A DNA stretch of 36,746 nucleotides. Origin: Candidatus Sumerlaeota bacterium (GTDB lineage: Bacteria > Sumerlaeota > Sumerlaeia > SLMS01). The notes under the pieces were generated by a model. The model made no database searches, was not told where the DNA came from, and was given only the letters and a program-made list of their open reading frames with translations. Both the position numbers and the translations under genes were made by a program. Location: assembly GCA_007132505.1 (NCBI GenBank), contig SLOM01000019.1:1-36746 (forward strand), in the 5' to 3' direction. The first letter of the stretch is position 1, and each line of letters begins with the position of its first letter. Below, one piece after another: positions 7,987 through 16,628 of the stretch.

Positions 7987-10716
7987 TCAGAGCTCTTGCC
8001 CGCCGGAGGAACTGCTGCCGGCGCTCACAAGCGAGACCTCCTGCTCGACGAGCGAGTAGGTCTCAATGATGTCGTCCGGTTTGACGTCGTTGAATCCTTC
8101 GAGGCCGATGCCGCATTCCACGCCGGAGAGCACCTGCTTCACGTCGTCCTTCACACGGCGGAGCGAGCGCAGTTTTCCGCGCCAGATCACCGCTCCGTCC
8201 CGGACGAGGCGGGCCCGGTGCTTGATCGAGACAGTGCCTTCCTCCACGAAACATCCGGCCACCGTGCCGACCTTTGAGACCTTGAAGATCTGCAGGACCT
8301 TGGCGCGGCCTTCCTCCTTCTCATCGTACACCGGCTCGAGCAGACCCATCATGGCCTTTTCGATGTCCTCCAGCAGGGCGTAGATGACCTGGTAGCTGCG
8401 GATGTCCACGCCGGTTTCCTCGGCGAGGTCCCGCGCCTTCGGGTCAATGCCCACGTTGAAGGCGAGGATGATGGCCTCGGAGGCTTCGGCCAGTTGCACG
8501 TCCGCCTGGGAGACGGCACCGACGGCGCCGTGGAGGATGCGCAGGGTGACCTTGTCGCTCTTGATGCGCAGCAGGGCGTTGCTGATCGCTTCGACCGATC
8601 CCTGCACGTCGCCCTTTACGATGAGGTTGAGGTGGAGGGAATGCCCTTCGGCGACGCGATCGGCCAGGTTGTCGAGGCTGACGTGCTGCTTGACTTGTGC
8701 CTTGCGGGTCTTGCGGCGGCTGATCCGCTTCTCGGCGATCTCCCGTGCTTGTGCTTCGTTCGATGTCACGACGAACTGTTCGCCGGCGATGGGGCTACCG
8801 CGCAGGCCGAGGATCTCGACGGGCCGGGCCGGGCCGGCCGTCTCAAGCTGGTTGTCCCGGTCGTCCCGCATGGCGCGGATGCGCCCGTACTCGGTCCCAC
8901 ACAGGAAGTAATCCCCGATCCGCAGGGTCCCCTTCTCGATGAGGATCGTGGCGACGGCGCCGCGCAGGGGATCTATGTGGGATTCGACGACCGTGCCGAT
9001 GGCAGGCCGGTCCGGATTGGCATGAAGCTCCAGAATCTCGGTCTGCAGGGTGATGTACTCGAGAAGGTCCTCCAGCCCTTTGCCGGTCTGGGCGGAGACG
9101 TCCACCATGATCGTGTCGCCGCCGTAGCTCTCGGGGACGAGGTCATACTTCATCAGTTCCTGGCGGACGCGTTCGGGATTGGCGCCCTCCACGTCGGTCT
9201 TGTTGACGGCGACGAGGATGGGAACTCCGGCCGCCTTGGCGTGGTTGATCGCTTCCACGGTCTGGGGCATGACGCCATCGTTGGCGGCGACGACGAGGAC
9301 CACGAGGTCGGTGACGTTGGCGCCGCGCGAGCGCATCTCCGTGAAGGCTTCGTGCCCGGGCGTGTCGAGGAATACGATGTCGCCCTTGGGCGTGGTCACA
9401 TGGTACGCACCGATATGCTGCGTGATGCCGCCGTGCTCGGACGCCACCACGTCGGACTGGCGGATGCGGTCCAGCAGGGAGGTCTTCCCGTGGTCCACGT
9501 GGCCCATGATGGTGACGACCGGCGGACGGGGCTGCAGCTTGTCCTCGGGGTCCTCCTGCTCGACGTAGGCGGCGACGTCCGTCTCATCCGATTCGCGGAC
9601 AATTTCGACTTCGAGGTCGAATTCGAGGGCCAGTTCCTCCGCCAGGTCGGGCTCGAGAATCTGATTGATGGTCAGCATCTGGCCCTTGTCGAAGAGCTTG
9701 GCCATGACCTGCGCCACGGGGATGTGTGCCCTATCGGCGAATTCGCCCACCGTGAAGTCGCCGGCGAGGCGTATGCTGCGTGGCTTGGCAGGGGCTGTCT
9801 GGCGCTGCTGGCGGCCTGCGGTCTTGCCGGTCTGCGGGCGCTTGCGGCCCTTGAATCCCGGGCCGCGGCGCTGGCCGAGGGCGTCGAGGTTGATGATCTG
9901 TGTTGGCCGGATACGCTTTCTGCCATCGGCTTCGGTCGGCTTGCCGGGCTTGCGCGGCCTGTCTCCGGGGGCGTCGCCGGGCCGGTCGGGTCCCTTGCCC
10001 TTGCCGGGAGCACGGCGGGAGCGGCCGGGGGTCCTTTCGACCTTGAGGTCGGTGGTGAAACCCTTCTCGACGAAGTCGCGCAGGTCCGTGACGTCGGCGG
10101 GAGCGGCTTCGCCTGACTTGGCGGCGGGAGCTTCGCGCCTTGGACGCGTGGAAGGCTTGGGCTGCGCAGCCGGTTCCGCCTCGGCGTGGCGGGCGGCGGG
10201 CCTTGCCGGCTGCTCGGCAGGTGGCGGGGGCTCCTGCTTGTCTCGCACGGGGGTTGCGGGTATGGAGGCAGGCGCGGTGGGGCTTTCCTGGGGTGCGGCG
10301 GGAGCGGGCTGCTCCGGCGCCTGAGCGGCGGTCTTTTCCTGAGCCACACGCTTTGCCAGTTCGGCTTGGCGGCGTGCCAGTTCCTCGTCGGCTTTCCTGC
10401 GGCGCGCCTCTTCCTTCTGGCGGCGTTCTTCCTCCTCGCGCTTGCGTGCGAGTTCCTCGGCTGCGCGCCGGCGTTCTTCCTCTTCGCGGCGGCGGCGCTC
10501 CTCGGCCTGCTCGGCGGCCTGCTCTTGCTCGATGCGGATCTTGTCGAAATCCGCAACGATCTGGGCCGCCAGCGCATTGTCCAGCGCGCTCGCCGCGGTC
10601 AGGCGCTTGGCAAGCTTGAATCCCTGCGCGGAAAACTCCTCGCGTTTCGATTCGATGGCCTTGATGACATCGTCTTTCTCCACTTGGAGAAGCTCAGCTA
10701 CTTCCTTGACCTTCAT
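7987..10716 (-). CDS. infB: Translation initiation factor IF-2
   Basis: A 909-residue GTPase that brings initiator fMet-tRNA to the 30S subunit and promotes subunit joining. The start is the ATG at 10716 with GGAG eight bases upstream. Residues 1-55 are a first IF2-N domain. Residues about 75-300 are a low-complexity region, first Arg/Glu-rich coiled coil, then Pro/Ala/Lys-rich, and a second IF2-N domain lies at about 325-380. The G domain has GHVDHGKT (405-412), [12 protein letters not shown] and SAQTGKG, followed by the usual domains II, III and IV ending near [13 protein letters not shown]. The length is normal for a long-form IF-2. nusA is usually upstream of infB; here the upstream neighbour is divergent, so infB has its own promoter region. 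Downstream, rbfA and truB are also absent. Confidence 0.98.
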   Translation of the reverse strand: MKVKEVAELLQVEKDDVIKAIESKREEFSAQGFKLAKRLTAASALDNALAAQIVADFDKIRIEQEQAAEQAEERRRREEEERRRAAEELARKREEEERRQKEEARRRKADEELARRQAELAKRVAQEKTAAQAPEQPAPAAPQESPTAPASIPATPVRDKQEPPPPAEQPARPAARHAEAEPAAQPKPSTRPRREAPAAKSGEAAPADVTDLRDFVEKGFTTDLKVERTPGRSRRAPGKGKGPDRPGDAPGDRPRKPGKPTEADGRKRIRPTQIINLDALGQRRGPGFKGRKRPQTGKTAGRQQRQTAPAKPRSIRLAGDFTVGEFADRAHIPVAQVMAKLFDKGQMLTINQILEPDLAEELALEFDLEVEIVRESDETDVAAYVEQEDPEDKLQPRPPVVTIMGHVDHGKTSLLDRIRQSDVVASEHGGITQHIGAYHVTTPKGDIVFLDTPGHEAFTEMRSRGANVTDLVVLVVAANDGVMPQTVEAINHAKAAGVPILVAVNKTDVEGANPERVRQELMKYDLVPESYGGDTIMVDVSAQTGKGLEDLLEYITLQTEILELHANPDRPAIGTVVESHIDPLRGAVATILIEKGTLRIGDYFLCGTEYGRIRAMRDDRDNQLETAGPARPVEILGLRGSPIAGEQFVVTSNEAQAREIAEKRISRRKTRKAQVKQHVSLDNLADRVAEGHSLHLNLIVKGDVQGSVEAISNALLRIKSDKVTLRILHGAVGAVSQADVQLAEASEAIILAFNVGIDPKARDLAEETGVDIRSYQVIYALLEDIEKAMMGLLEPVYDEKEEGRAKVLQIFKVSKVGTVAGCFVEEGTVSIKHRARLVRDGAVIWRGKLRSLRRVKDDVKQVLSGVECGIGLEGFNDVKPDDIIETYSLVEQEVSLVSAGSSSSGGQEL

Positions 10717-11043
10717 ACGCGCTCCGCGAGGGAAGTTGGGGGGCTACCGTCACCCACCCGGGAGTTGGGGGCCTGCTTCTCCCCATGTCACCCGGCGCAC
10801 CGGCTGACTCATACGCCAACAGTGCATCAGAGCCCCGGAGCCCACGCAAGGGTTTTGGCTGCGATCGCGCCCGGTGCGGCTTCCCCATCAGACACCGGGG
10901 AGCCCGTCCCTTCAGGAATCGTGGCGCCCTGCTGTGCGGGGAATAAGTTCCGCGCAGGGCTCCACGAAACCCGCTTGCGTTTTCGAGGGTGCTTTTCTCC
11001 CCTCGGAGGGCACACACGCCAACCGCATTTCCGGAGAACACGC
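10717..11043. other. Divergent intergenic region, 327 bp, no gene seen
   Basis: This separates infB (minus) from the S66 peptidase gene (plus) and must hold both promoters. It contains the imperfect direct repeat listed at 10731-10793 and, near the S66 gene, an inverted repeat CGAGGG / CCCTCG (about 10984-11006). I see no clear -35/-10 pair and no translatable conserved sequence. Confidence 0.4.
10731..10793. repeat. Imperfect direct repeat in the infB leader
   Basis: Two related units, 10731-10755 and 10760-10793, both begin GGRAGTTGGGGG and end GTCACCC; the second has about nine extra bases in the middle. They lie 15-77 bases upstream of the infB ATG, so they would be in its mRNA leader. 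They could be a duplicated binding site or just chance duplication. Confidence 0.4.
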
Positions 11044-12111
11044 ATGCGCACTCTGTCCGTGTCACTTCTTCTGCCGCTCCTTCTGGCCCTGCCGGCGGCC
11101 GTCCTCCCGGACGGTGCGGCGGCCACACATGACGAGGTCATCATGCCGCCAGCCCTTTCGCCGGGGGGAACAGTCGCCCTCGTCACTCCCGCCCGCCCGC
11201 AGAGGGAGGAGCTGATCACCCGCGTGAAGGAGGGCCTGCAAGCGAATGGCTACAACGTCGTGCTGGCGCCGAACCTCACCACCCAATGGGGGTATCTGGC
11301 GGGAACGGACGAGGAGAGGGCCGAGGCGCTCATGGAGGCGTGGCGCAACCCGGACGTGGACGCCATCTTCTCCCTCATCGGCGGATACGGCACCACCCGC
11401 ATCCTCGACAAGCTGGACTACGACGTCATCCGCGAGAACCCGAAGGTCTTCACCGGCCTGAGCGACATCACCGGGCTCCACAGCGCCATCCATATGAAGA
11501 CGGGCCTGGTGACCTTCCACAGCCCGAACACCTCGTGGGTCCTCGCCCGCGTGGAGGAGGAACGCCCCTTCGCGGTGGAGTCCTTCTGGCGGACCATTGA
11601 CTCCACCAGCTACCCGCCGGATGCGCAGGAGTCACCCGGCTGGACGATCCCCATGAGCGAGCCGGACATTCCGACCGAAACCATCGCCCCCGGCCGGGCC
11701 AGCGGGCGGCTGATCGGTGGGAACCTCTCCCTGGTCCACGCGCTGATGGGAACCCCCTACGAGATCGAAACAGAGGGCCGCATCCTCTTCCTGGAGGACG
11801 TGAACGAGGCACCCTACCGCGTGGACCGCATGCTGAGCACTTTCCAGATGGCCGGGAAGCTGGACGGCGTTGCGGGCGTGGTGCTCGGGCGTTTCACCCG
11901 CGCCGACCCCGAGGATCCCGACCGCAGCTTCACCCACCGCGAGGTGTTCGAGCATTACTTCGCCCATCGGGACTACCCCGTGGTGTTCAATTTCCCGGTG
12001 GGCCATGTGCAGGACAACGCCACGCTGCCGGTCGGCGCGCTTGCGGCACTGGACGCGGAGGCCGGGACGCTTACTCTGCTCGAGAACCCGGTCGTCCTCC
12101 CGGGCGAGTGA
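11044..12111 (+). CDS. Exported S66 family LD-carboxypeptidase-like peptidase
   Basis: A 355-residue protein starting at the ATG at 11044 with GGAG upstream. It has a typical signal peptide (MRTLSVSLLLPLLLALPAAV). The mature part is an S66 (LdcA/MccF) serine peptidase: SLIGGYGTTRILD, then the nucleophile in GLSDITGLHSA (Ser140), Glu251 in LFLEDVNEAPYRVDR, and His321 in FPVGHVQDNATLPVG, giving the Ser-Glu-His triad of the family. LdcA cuts the L-Lys/mDap-D-Ala bond of murein tetrapeptides during recycling and is normally cytoplasmic without a signal peptide, so export here is unusual and points to action on the wall or on outside peptides. The next gene is a DacB-like carboxypeptidase 106 bases downstream on the same strand, supporting a peptidoglycan role. 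MccF-like removal of peptide antibiotics is an alternative. Confidence 0.85.
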   Translation: MRTLSVSLLLPLLLALPAAVLPDGAAATHDEVIMPPALSPGGTVALVTPARPQREELITRVKEGLQANGYNVVLAPNLTTQWGYLAGTDEERAEALMEAWRNPDVDAIFSLIGGYGTTRILDKLDYDVIRENPKVFTGLSDITGLHSAIHMKTGLVTFHSPNTSWVLARVEEERPFAVESFWRTIDSTSYPPDAQESPGWTIPMSEPDIPTETIAPGRASGRLIGGNLSLVHALMGTPYEIETEGRILFLEDVNEAPYRVDRMLSTFQMAGKLDGVAGVVLGRFTRADPEDPDRSFTHREVFEHYFAHRDYPVVFNFPVGHVQDNATLPVGALAALDAEAGTLTLLENPVVLPGE

Positions 12112-12217
12112 CCCCCCAGCGCGGAGCGCTGCCCCTTTCATCTTGCGGCGGCGCGCCGTCTGCCGTCCAAAAGTTGGGCTCAGCATATTCAGATCCCCGA
12201 GAGGAGAAACGGGACAA

Positions 12218-13789
12218 ATGAGATCGCTGTCCTTTCTTGCACTTTCCGCCGCCTTCCTGCTGACGGGCGGCTGTCAGGCCCTCCGCGCGGAGCAATCCGC
12301 GACAGTTCATCCTGTCGGCGCACCACCGGAACTCGAGCTTTACGGATATCTCGACCCGGCGCACCCGCGCGCGGAACTCATCGAGCGCATCCGCGAACGC
12401 TTGGACGACGAGCGCATCAACAACGCACACTGGGGTGTCCTGATCGAATCACTCGACACGGGCGAGGTGTGGTACGAGCAGAACGGCCGGCGCATGTTCA
12501 TCCCCGCGTCCAATCAGAAGGTCCCCACCACGGCCGCGGCGTTCCTCTCCCTGGGTCCCGATTTCACCTTCACCACACACCTTTGCCACACGGGCGAGGT
12601 GAACGGGAACACCCTCGAGGGCGATCTTGTCGTGTTCGGCAACGGGGACCCCACACTCTACGAGCGCTTCCACGACGATTCGCGCGACGTCTTCCGCCAA
12701 TGGGCCCACCTGCTGAAGGAAATGGGCATCGAGCGCATCACGGGCGACGTGATCGGCGACGACAACGCTTGGGAGGACAGCCACACGGGCTCCGGATGGC
12801 CACCCGTTGATGGCGTCACCCCCTGGTACTACGCCGAGTACGGGCCGCTGCAGGTGAACGAGAATTACGTGGACATTATGATCCACCCGCCCGACAATCC
12901 CGGCGAGCCGGTCCGCCTCGTGCCCAACATGCCGAGCGAATACTACACGCTTGTGAACAACCTTGAAGCCGTCGAGGAGGGCTCAACAAGCGTGTCGCTC
13001 AACCGGCCGGTGGCGACCAACAGGATTTACCTCAACGGGCGCGTCGTGGCCGGCTCCAATGCCTTCGAACGCACCGCCACCATCACCAACCCGACGCTCT
13101 ACTACGTGACCGTCCTCAAGGAAACGCTTGAGGAGGAGGGCATCGAGGTGCACGGAGCGCCGGTGGACTGCGACGACATCGAGGGGTGGGATCACAAGCC
13201 GGAGGACTTCCCCGTGATCACGGCCCATGACTCGCCGCCGCTCACGGAAATCCTGAACCTCGTGATGAAGCGGAGCCAGAACATGTACGCCGAGAGCGTG
13301 CTGCTGGCGATGGGCTGGAAAGACACCGGCCACGGGTCGGTCTCCTCCGGCGCGGATGTGGTCTATCGCGAGATGGAGCGTTTCGGCATCAACCGGCAGA
13401 ACATGCGGTTCCGCGACGGGTCGGGACTCTCGCGCTTCAACTATCTCAGCCCGCGTGCTGTGGTGGCGATCTACCGTGGCATGCTGGAGACCGAACATGC
13501 GGACCTTTGGTGGGAGGCGCAGGCCATCGGCGGCGTGGAGGGCACGATCGCAAGCCGCTTCCGCAACACCCCGGGGGCGGAGAATATCCGCGGGAAGACC
13601 GGCACGCTCGGCTCCGTGAGGTCCCTCTCCGGCTATCTCACCACCGCAGGGGACGAGAAGCTCCTCTTCTCCTTCCTCGTCAACGGGCACACCACCACGG
13701 CCGGGCAGGTGGACAGGGTGATAGACGACATCCTGTTCATGCTGATCGAGGAGGAAGCGCTGGAGGAGGACGTCCCGGCCGGGGGCTGA
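12218..13789 (+). CDS. dacB: D-alanyl-D-alanine carboxypeptidase/endopeptidase (S13, PBP4/DacB family)
   Basis: A 523-residue protein starting at the ATG at 12218 with GAGGAGA about 11 bases before. The N-terminus MRSLSFLALSAAFLLTGGC is a signal peptide whose LTGGC could be a lipobox, which would tether the enzyme to a membrane. The three penicillin-binding motifs are present: S98-N-Q-K (ASNQK), S353-Q-N (RSQNMYAES) and K460-T-G (GKTGTLGSVRSLSG). Between the first two lies the long insert typical of S13 enzymes. They remove terminal D-Ala from pentapeptides or cut D,D cross-links in the periplasm. Length is slightly above the E. coli protein (477). It probably shares a transcript with the S66 peptidase upstream, and a hairpin follows it. 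Confidence 0.93.
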   Translation: MRSLSFLALSAAFLLTGGCQALRAEQSATVHPVGAPPELELYGYLDPAHPRAELIERIRERLDDERINNAHWGVLIESLDTGEVWYEQNGRRMFIPASNQKVPTTAAAFLSLGPDFTFTTHLCHTGEVNGNTLEGDLVVFGNGDPTLYERFHDDSRDVFRQWAHLLKEMGIERITGDVIGDDNAWEDSHTGSGWPPVDGVTPWYYAEYGPLQVNENYVDIMIHPPDNPGEPVRLVPNMPSEYYTLVNNLEAVEEGSTSVSLNRPVATNRIYLNGRVVAGSNAFERTATITNPTLYYVTVLKETLEEEGIEVHGAPVDCDDIEGWDHKPEDFPVITAHDSPPLTEILNLVMKRSQNMYAESVLLAMGWKDTGHGSVSSGADVVYREMERFGINRQNMRFRDGSGLSRFNYLSPRAVVAIYRGMLETEHADLWWEAQAIGGVEGTIASRFRNTPGAENIRGKTGTLGSVRSLSGYLTTAGDEKLLFSFLVNGHTTTAGQVDRVIDDILFMLIEEEALEEDVPAGG

Positions 13790-13815
13790 CCTCTCCTGTC
13801 TAGACACTGGCAACC

Positions 13816-13855
13816 ACGGCCCTTCGGACCCGCCATCGTGCGCCCGGAGGGCCGT
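13816..13855 (+). terminator. Hairpin after dacB
   Basis: Arms ACGGCCCTTCGG (13816-13827) and CCGGAGGGCCGT (13844-13855) pair over 12 bp with one G-T wobble and a 16-base loop, 26 bases after the dacB stop. No T tract follows, so it may stabilise the 3' end or aid Rho-independent pausing only weakly. Confidence 0.4.
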
Positions 13856-14020
13856 TCGCATGCCGCCTGTGCCCCGCCCGGCACGCCCCCCGCGGAACCA
13901 ACTTAAGCTTGAGCCTGGCTGTGCGGGGGGATTCGCTTCCCTCACTCTTGGAGGAGGCGCGCGATCCGGTCGCCGCGGTTTCCTCCCGGATGACCTCACC
14001 ATAGGAAAAAGGAGACCGTC

Positions 14021-14461
14021 ATGAAGCGAACCATCGCCCTCTTGGCCGGAATGCTGCTCGCCGGAGCAGCGGGTTACGGCGCCGTCCTTGTAAGCGGCCC
14101 GGGCGGCGAGAAACAGCCGGCGGCGACGGAAAAGACCGAAACCAGAGAAGGCTGCCCCACCTGTGCCGGGTGCTCGGGTGCTGCCGGACCAGAGACGGAA
14201 AACCAGGCAGGCCGCCCCTCCGCAAGCGTCATTACCCTCGACGAGGAAGGCCGGCCCACTGCGCCCACCCCGGGACAGATGCGCGGGCTGAGCGTCGAGC
14301 GCGCCCGGACCGTGAGGCCCGTCGAGGTCCCCACCAAGGCGGTGGGGGTCGTGGCCAGCATCGTGGAGGTGGACTCCATTGAGACACGGTCGGTGGCAGT
14401 GGTCGGGGAGGACGGAACGCTGACGGTGCACTGCGAGACCGTCAAGGGGGTGGAGGAATGA
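14021..14461 (+). CDS. Small anchored tri-cysteine protein, copy 1
   Basis: A 146-residue protein of no family I recognise. AAAAAGGAG lies just before the ATG. The N-terminus MKRTIALLAGMLLAGAAGYG is a signal peptide or an uncleaved membrane anchor. A polar linker follows, with a C-x2-C-x2-C motif (CPTCAGCSG, residues 45-53) and a spacer that is poorly conserved between copies. The strongly conserved C-terminal half contains DEEGRPTAP, PVEVP-x-KAVGV, ASIVEVD, IETRSVAVVGEDG and VHCE with a fourth cysteine. The stop codon overlaps the start of the metalloprotease gene (ATGA), so the two are translationally coupled. Possible roles are a propeptide-like inhibitor, an export chaperone or a redox/metal partner for the protease; none is proven. 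Confidence 0.8.
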   Translation: MKRTIALLAGMLLAGAAGYGAVLVSGPGGEKQPAATEKTETREGCPTCAGCSGAAGPETENQAGRPSASVITLDEEGRPTAPTPGQMRGLSVERARTVRPVEVPTKAVGVVASIVEVDSIETRSVAVVGEDGTLTVHCETVKGVEE

Positions 14462-15912
14462 ACGCCTGCGCCTCGCCCTTCCGCCTGATTCTGGCTGCCG
14501 TGGTGGCAATCGGCCTGACGGCTGGTAACGCCTTCGCCCTGGAGATCGAAATTGCTTACGCCGATCCGTCAGGCTACGGCTTCAATGACAACACCCCCTA
14601 CAACGGCGGACCGCAAACCTACGGAGAGGTACGCCGCGAGGCTTTCGAGTACGCCATCGAGTACTGGGAATCCCGCCTTGACGGGACGATCCCGATCCGC
14701 CTGAGGGCGGAGTTCGCCAACCTGGGCGGGGACGCCACGGGCGCCGTGCTGGCCGGTGCGTCAGGGAGATTCTGGGTGCGGTTGACCGGAGACAACAAGT
14801 TCCTGCCCATCCATCTGGTCAATCAGATCGTGGAGAGCGACCTCACTCCCGCGGGCGAATGGGAAATCCGCATCAGGTTCAACGCCGACGTGGACGGCGA
14901 TGTGGCGCTCGGGTCCATGACATGGAACTACGAGTTGGACAGCGATCCGGCCGGCGTGCCCTCCTTCGTGCGGACGACCCTGCACGAGCTTACCCATGGC
15001 TTGGGCTTCGCCGACATGATAAACGAGAATACCGGACAGTGGCTGATTCAGGATCAGAACGACGGCCAGTTCTACCCCTCGGTCTATGACACGCTGCTGC
15101 GCCTTGGCGACTCACCCGGCACCCCGCTGACCAGCCTCTCCAATTCACAACGGCGGGACTCAGTCACCAGCCAGAACCTATTCATCGGGGGGACGAACCT
15201 GGAAGCAGCATTCGGAGGAGACAGGGCGCCCGTCTACGCACCCGAATCCTACGCGCCCGGCTCTTCCGTGTCGCACTATGATCAGGGGGCCTTCAGCCCT
15301 CCGGAGCTGATGGAGCCTGCGCAGACGGATGCGGAAATCCGCCTCGGGCTGGCGGACAAGACGCTCGCCGACTTCGGGTGGGAACTGCTCGGCCCGGATG
15401 TCCTGCCTGCTCTTACTTTTGACTCGGCCGGCCCCGTCAGCGTGGACGAGGGGCACAGTTTTGACCTCGTGCTGGAGCTCGACGGTAGCGCCACGGACCA
15501 GACGGTCACGTTCCAGATCCGCCAGTTGGGGGACGCGGAGGAGGGCGTGCACTACACGCTGGGCACGGCGTCGCCCTCCATCACCCCTCCGGACACGTCC
15601 ACAACGGTGACGGTGAACACCATCGCGGGCTCGCTGGACGATTCGCCCGTGAGCTTCGAATTCCAGCTCATCCGCGTGGTGAATGCGGAGTTCGGCAGCA
15701 CGCGGACCGTTTCCGGCACCATCGAGCCATCGGCCGAGGAGTACGACATCCCACCCGCTGCCCGCGCCATCGGCGATTTGAATAACGACGGGTGCGTGGA
15801 CTTCCAGGACTTCGCCTTCCTCCTTGAGAACTGGGGCACGGAGTTCGACGGCAATCCGATCGCTTTCGCGGATTTCGTCGCCCTGCTCGAAAATTGGGGA
15901 ACCGGATGCTGA
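14458..15912 (+). CDS. Secreted zinc metalloprotease with Calx-beta-like and dockerin-like C-terminus, copy 1
   Basis: A 484-residue protein whose ATG overlaps the upstream stop. The signal peptide runs to about residue 28 (ending NAFALEIEI). The catalytic motif is H176-E-L-T-H180-G-L-G-F. There is a second conserved site SHYDQGAF (His273) followed by ELMEP (Met285), an arrangement like leishmanolysin-type (M8-like) metzincins where the third zinc His is far downstream and is followed by a Met-turn; Asp186 right after the motif is the other possible third ligand. Residues about 310-425 resemble a Calx-beta domain (SVDEGHSFDLVLEL, EEGVHYTLG). The tail has GDLNNDGCVDFQDFAFLLEN and a half-repeat ADFVALLENWGTGC, a dockerin-like module with one intact calcium loop. 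This is probably an extracellular protease; the substrate is unknown. Confidence 0.85.
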   Translation: MNACASPFRLILAAVVAIGLTAGNAFALEIEIAYADPSGYGFNDNTPYNGGPQTYGEVRREAFEYAIEYWESRLDGTIPIRLRAEFANLGGDATGAVLAGASGRFWVRLTGDNKFLPIHLVNQIVESDLTPAGEWEIRIRFNADVDGDVALGSMTWNYELDSDPAGVPSFVRTTLHELTHGLGFADMINENTGQWLIQDQNDGQFYPSVYDTLLRLGDSPGTPLTSLSNSQRRDSVTSQNLFIGGTNLEAAFGGDRAPVYAPESYAPGSSVSHYDQGAFSPPELMEPAQTDAEIRLGLADKTLADFGWELLGPDVLPALTFDSAGPVSVDEGHSFDLVLELDGSATDQTVTFQIRQLGDAEEGVHYTLGTASPSITPPDTSTTVTVNTIAGSLDDSPVSFEFQLIRVVNAEFGSTRTVSGTIEPSAEEYDIPPAARAIGDLNNDGCVDFQDFAFLLENWGTEFDGNPIAFADFVALLENWGTGC

Positions 15913-16089
15913 CGGCACCACCTCCGGCATAAGGCCGGACACCCCGCGGGAATGCAGGACCACCGCCCCGGGACACCTCCGCCGTCGCTCCAGGCTCGGG
16001 GGATACCCGGGGCGGACTGCTTCTTGGAGCTCGCGATGCCCGAAAGTCTACCTTCTGTGATCATCTTTAGCTTGAGATACCCTAGCCTC

Positions 16090-16106
16090 TTGGCTTTGGA
16101 ATTGCA
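16090..16106 (+). promoter_or_regulatory. Candidate sigma-54 promoter upstream of duplicated unit 2
   Basis: The sequence TTGGCTTTGGAATTGCA has the GG and GC pairs separated by exactly ten bases, as in -24/-12 promoters (TTGGC ... TTGCA). The middle of the -24 half (CACG) is not conserved. The start would fall near 16118, giving a 70-base leader before the tri-cysteine gene. No counterpart with this spacing is seen before unit 1. No rpoN or enhancer-binding protein gene is in the window. Confidence 0.35.
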
Positions 16107-16187
16107 TTGTGGAAAGGATGTTGGCGGGTCTCCCCCTCCCCCTCCCCTTTTCCCGACAATTTCATCCTACAAAAGAAGGAGGCCACC

Positions 16188-16628
16188 ATGCAGCGAACCA
16201 TCGTCCTTGTGGCAGGATTGGCGCTTGCCGGAGTCGCCGGCTATGGCGCCGTCCTTATAGGTTCCCCGGGCGGCGAGAAACAGCCGGCCGCTGCAACGAA
16301 AACCGAAACCAGGGAGGGTTGCTCCACCTGCGCACGGTGCTCGGGCGGGGCTGGCGAGGAAGCGGAGGGCCGGAAGGATGGCTCCGCCGCCAGCGTCATT
16401 GCCCTCGACGAGGAGGGCCGGCCCACAGCTCCTGCGGCGGGGCAAATGCGCGAATTGCGCGGCGAACGCCTGCGAACCGCCAAGCCGGTCGAAGTACCCG
16501 CCAAGGCGGTGGGCGTGCTGGCAAGCATTGTCGAGGTGGACTTCATCGAAACACGATCAGTGGCCGTGGTCGGCGAGGATGGCAATCTGAAGGTGCACTG
16601 CGAAATCGTGAAGGAGGTGGAGAAATGA
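16188..16628 (+). CDS. Small anchored tri-cysteine protein, copy 2
   Basis: The ATG at 16188 follows AAGAAGGAGG by five to six bases. The protein is 146 residues, the same length as copy 1 and alignable without gaps. It keeps the hydrophobic N-terminus (MQRTIVLVAGLALAGVAGYG), the C-x2-C-x2-C motif (CSTCARCSG), DEEGRPTAP, PVEVP-x-KAVGV, IETRSVAVVGEDG and VHCE. Divergence concentrates in the linker after the cysteines (residues about 54-66). Conservation of the cysteines and the C-terminal half through an old duplication implies selected function. It overlaps the second metalloprotease gene by ATGA. Function unknown, presumably as a partner of that protease. Confidence 0.8.
   Translation: MQRTIVLVAGLALAGVAGYGAVLIGSPGGEKQPAAATKTETREGCSTCARCSGGAGEEAEGRKDGSAASVIALDEEGRPTAPAAGQMRELRGERLRTAKPVEVPAKAVGVLASIVEVDFIETRSVAVVGEDGNLKVHCEIVKEVEK

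Noticed and set aside
8494-10116. A 540-codon open frame on the plus strand opposite infB
   Set aside because: It lies fully inside infB on the other strand, has no family motifs or ribosome binding site, and is a common by-product of high-GC codon bias.
16109-16624. An upstream extension that would make the second metalloprotease 607 residues long
   Set aside because: It reads the tri-cysteine gene in another frame. The copy 1 layout and the ATGA overlap show two separate genes.
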